DNA of 64,000 nucleotides, taken from the NCBI RefSeq assembly GCF_947331465.1, contig NZ_CAMZOK010000003.1:62001-126000 (forward strand), written 5' to 3'. Positions 62,024-64,000 of this stretch are shown here, piece by piece. Origin of the DNA: Shimia sp. Alg240-R146. GTDB lineage: Bacteria; Pseudomonadota; Alphaproteobacteria; Rhodobacterales; Rhodobacteraceae. The translations under genes and the position numbers were made by a program. The first letter of the stretch is position 1. Every line of letters starts with the position of its first letter. The notes beneath the pieces were generated by a model. That model searched no databases and was not told the origin of the DNA. It saw only the letters and a list, made by a program, of their open reading frames with translations.

Positions 62024-62608
62024 ATGCCGTGGGAAAAAGCATTCGACACCGATGAGGCCTTGGAGCGGGCCGCCGACGCCTTCATGGCGAAGGGGTATGA
62101 AGCAACGTCAATTACCCATTTGACCAAGGGGATGGGGATCAACAAGGGCAGCCTCTACAACGCTTTCGGCAGCAAGAAAGAGCTGTTCAAAGAGGTCCTG
62201 ACCAAATTCGTGCGCGACAACCAGGGGCCGCTGTTGGCGCAGTTGGCGGCGCTGGATGATCCAATTGCCGCGATCGCGACCCTATTCGACTCCGTAGTGG
62301 CGCAGGGGCTGACCGATTCCGAGAAAAAGGGAAACCTGATCATCAACACGGCGCTGGAGATGCCCAACCATGATGAGGACGTGCAAGAAATTGTCCGGGG
62401 TGCGCTGGACAACCTCGAACAGTTTTTTCTGGTCCTTGTGCAACGCGGCAAGGACCAGGGGCGCATTCCCGAAACCATCGTGGCAGAGGACGCAGCCCGC
62501 TCTCTGGTCTCATTGACCGTTGGTATCCGGGTTCTGGCGCGCGGGGCATTTGACGGCAACCAGATGCTGTCGATCAAGGCCAACGCCTTGCGCCTTGTCG
62601 GGAACTGA
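62024..62608 (+). CDS. TetR/AcrR-family regulator
   Basis: A 194-residue TetR protein: helix-turn-helix at residues 10-55 (KGYEATSITHLTKGMGINKGSLYNAF) and a C-terminal domain of the TetR_C type (DSVVAQGLTDSEKKGN). It is divergent from the AhpD-like operon and likely represses it through the ACCG palindromes. The N-terminus MPWEKAFDTDEALERA is typical for this subgroup. The region 61860-62023 ahead of it shows nothing else. Confidence 0.87.
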   Translation: MPWEKAFDTDEALERAADAFMAKGYEATSITHLTKGMGINKGSLYNAFGSKKELFKEVLTKFVRDNQGPLLAQLAALDDPIAAIATLFDSVVAQGLTDSEKKGNLIINTALEMPNHDEDVQEIVRGALDNLEQFFLVLVQRGKDQGRIPETIVAEDAARSLVSLTVGIRVLARGAFDGNQMLSIKANALRLVGN

Positions 62609-62625
62609 AGGGTGCCGGGCACATC

Positions 62626-63492
62626 TCAGGACGTGGCTGATATTTTGGTAAATTCCAGGAATGCACTGACACCTGCCGACCGGGGTTCCTTCCAGCAGCA
62701 GATCAGGTTCCGTTTCAGTTCGTGATCTTCGACCTCAAGGACATGCAGATCATCGCTGACCAGGCTTTTCGGAAAGAGGCCGACACCCAACCCCGCACGG
62801 ACAAGATCCAGGGCGCGCTGATCCTGCGAGGTGCGATAGGTTACCTTGGGACGGATGTTTTGCTGTGACAAAAGCTGTCCGAAGACCTTGCGGTATTCGC
62901 AATGCCTACGCGCGATGAAGGGGAGGTCATGCAGCGTGGTGAGTGGAGCCGATTTCTGCTCAGCGAGGCGGTGGTCTTGCGCCGTGGCAATGACATAGTG
63001 CTCGGTCGACAGAACGTGTTTTTCCCAGGAAGGCGGCAGATTTTCGTCTCCTGTGTCGGCCAGGAACACGATATCTTGCCGTCCGTTGGCCAACTGGTCG
63101 ATCAATGTCTGACTGTTGTCTTCCCAGACCTTGAGGCGGACAAAGCCATGGTTGCGCCGGAACTGCTCCAGCGTGGCGGCCAGGGAGGGCAGATCCATCG
63201 TGTCGCAGATACCTATGGACAGCACCTCGCGCTCGGCCGTCTGTTTCAGGGCCGAGCGAACAGTCTCGCATTCACCGACGATGGTCTTGGCGCTGGCCAT
63301 CAGGCGATGGCCTTCTGACGTCAGGGTGACCTGCCGAGCCAACCGATTGAACAGTTGCACCCCAAGATCATCCTCAAGCTTACCTATGGCCGTGGACAGC
63401 GCGGGTTGAGACACATGCGCCCGGGCAGCCCCTTTTGAGAAACTGCCGGTTTCGGCCACGGCGAGGAATTGTTCGAGCTGTCTGAGGTTCAC
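62626..63492 (-). CDS. LysR-family regulator
   Basis: A 288-residue LysR protein: helix-turn-helix (residues 1-60; GSFSKGAARAHVSQPALSTAI) and a periplasmic-binding-type effector domain. The start is uncertain: I use the GTG giving VNLRQLEQFL, the usual LysR opening, but GTG 63501 and TTG 63522 are possible and none has a clear ribosome site. ATACATGATGTGTAT (63495-63509) just ahead may be part of its operator. It is divergent from an SDR gene, which it probably controls. Confidence 0.85.
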   Translation of the reverse strand: MNLRQLEQFLAVAETGSFSKGAARAHVSQPALSTAIGKLEDDLGVQLFNRLARQVTLTSEGHRLMASAKTIVGECETVRSALKQTAEREVLSIGICDTMDLPSLAATLEQFRRNHGFVRLKVWEDNSQTLIDQLANGRQDIVFLADTGDENLPPSWEKHVLSTEHYVIATAQDHRLAEQKSAPLTTLHDLPFIARRHCEYRKVFGQLLSQQNIRPKVTYRTSQDQRALDLVRAGLGVGLFPKSLVSDDLHVLEVEDHELKRNLICCWKEPRSAGVSAFLEFTKISATS

Positions 63493-63591
63493 GTCATACA
63501 CATCATGTATATCAGAGATCAAAACTATAAATTGGATAAATGAAAAGGCGTCGGGTAGTCAAGAGACATGGCCACCAAAAGGACACGCCCC

Positions 63592-64000
63592 ATGACCCAG
63601 ACCGCCCTTGTCATTGGCGCCGGAGACAATCTCGGCTCTGCGATTGCCCGCAGGTTTGCGCGGGAAGGTCTGCATGTGGTGGCCTCTCGTCGGCGAGGAG
63701 ATTTGTCGCCTCTGATTGACGAGATCGAAACTGCTGGCGGGCAAGCCACTGGGGTGCATTCCGATGCGCGGGATGAAGATGCGGTCAAGCAGGTGGTCGC
63801 AGAAGCCGAAGATATAGGCCCCATCGCGGCATGTGTCTTCAACGTCGGCGGTAACGTCCGCTTCCCCATCACCGAGACCACGACCCGTGTGTATCGCAAG
63901 GTTTGGGAGATGTGCGCGCTGGCCGGGTTCCTGGTGGGCCGAGAGGTTGCGGGACGCATGAAAGAGCGTGGCGAGGGCACCATCCTGTTCACCGGCGCCT
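63592..64000 (+). CDS. Short-chain dehydrogenase/reductase, partial (runs off the window)
   Basis: A 136-residue N-terminal part, open at the right edge. It begins MTQTALVIGAGDNLGSAIA with a Rossmann motif (GAGDNLG; usual TGxxxGIG replaced) and continues through FNVGGNVRFP, the NxxG position, to ILFTGA. AAAGGA lies 8 bases ahead; an in-frame ATG at 63568 would add eight residues. Divergent from the LysR gene. Catalytic Tyr is beyond the window. Confidence 0.8.
   Translation, partial: MTQTALVIGAGDNLGSAIARRFAREGLHVVASRRRGDLSPLIDEIETAGGQATGVHSDARDEDAVKQVVAEAEDIGPIAACVFNVGGNVRFPITETTTRVYRKVWEMCALAGFLVGREVAGRMKERGEGTILFTGA

Noticed and set aside
1-64000. tRNA, rRNA, CRISPR array, prophage or integrase
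   Set aside because: No tRNA-like arm and loop set, no regular direct-repeat array and no phage or integrase protein seen in either strand.

Overview
The window looks like a chromosomal stretch of an alphaproteobacterium of the Rhodobacterales (marine roseobacter type). The reasons are the dense tandem catabolic operons with their own ABC or TRAP importers, the dimethylglycine-dehydrogenase/MttB pair, sulfonate-type genes (ComDE, SlcC-like dehydrogenase), dicistronic TRAP permeases, and operon genes joined by ATGA/TGATG overlaps. This is inferred from gene content; no rRNA, tRNA or CRISPR was seen.

Layout. 1-1.9 kb: IclR regulator and sugar-type ABC ATPase, the tail of an operon that starts outside the window. 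2.3-7.4 kb: methylamine/betaine demethylation pair (FAD/GcvT dehydrogenase, MttB-like methyltransferase) with a divergent LysR. 7.4-16.9 kb: four-carbon sugar-acid operon (GntR, isopropylmalate-dehydrogenase-like enzyme, DUF1537 kinase, class II aldolase/decarboxylase, Gfo/Idh, ABM protein), a TRAP importer and a divergent lactonase-like MBL protein. A shared operator-like sequence lies before the GntR gene and before the TRAP binding-protein gene.

16.9-34.3 kb: the most striking block, 15 collinear minus-strand genes. In transcription order they are a MauG-type dihaem peroxidase, PfkB kinase, LacD-type aldolase, fucose-isomerase-like protein, Gfo/Idh protein, mutarotase, aldehyde dehydrogenase, 2-hydroxyacid dehydrogenase, both subunits of a sulfopyruvate-decarboxylase-type enzyme, and an oligopeptide-type ABC importer with two binding proteins. 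Read together they give a plausible route from a sulfosugar (sulfoquinovose) through sulfofructose-phosphate, sulfolactaldehyde, sulfolactate and sulfopyruvate to sulfoacetaldehyde. The final desulfonating enzyme (Xsc) is not in the window. 34.3-38.9 kb: Sel1 protein, a second TRAP importer and a DeoR regulator, again with a shared operator-like sequence.

39-48 kb: two exported amidohydrolases, a small K+ channel with an unusual filter, a short IS3-derived element next to a broken OmpA-like fragment, and an RND efflux pump. 48-55.5 kb: AraC regulator divergent from an esterase, orphan HlyD-like adaptor, MFS transporter, Ca2+/H+ antiporter-like protein and a Tat-exported alkylsulfatase-like protein with a degenerate metal site. 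56-62.6 kb: an operon pair of small redox and membrane genes (two AhpD-like proteins, DsbA/FrnE-like, NnrU, SDR, DUF2798, DoxX-like, an unlisted 58-residue ORF) with TetR regulators at both ends and a striking TetR-type double operator. 62.6-64 kb: LysR divergent from an SDR gene cut by the window end.
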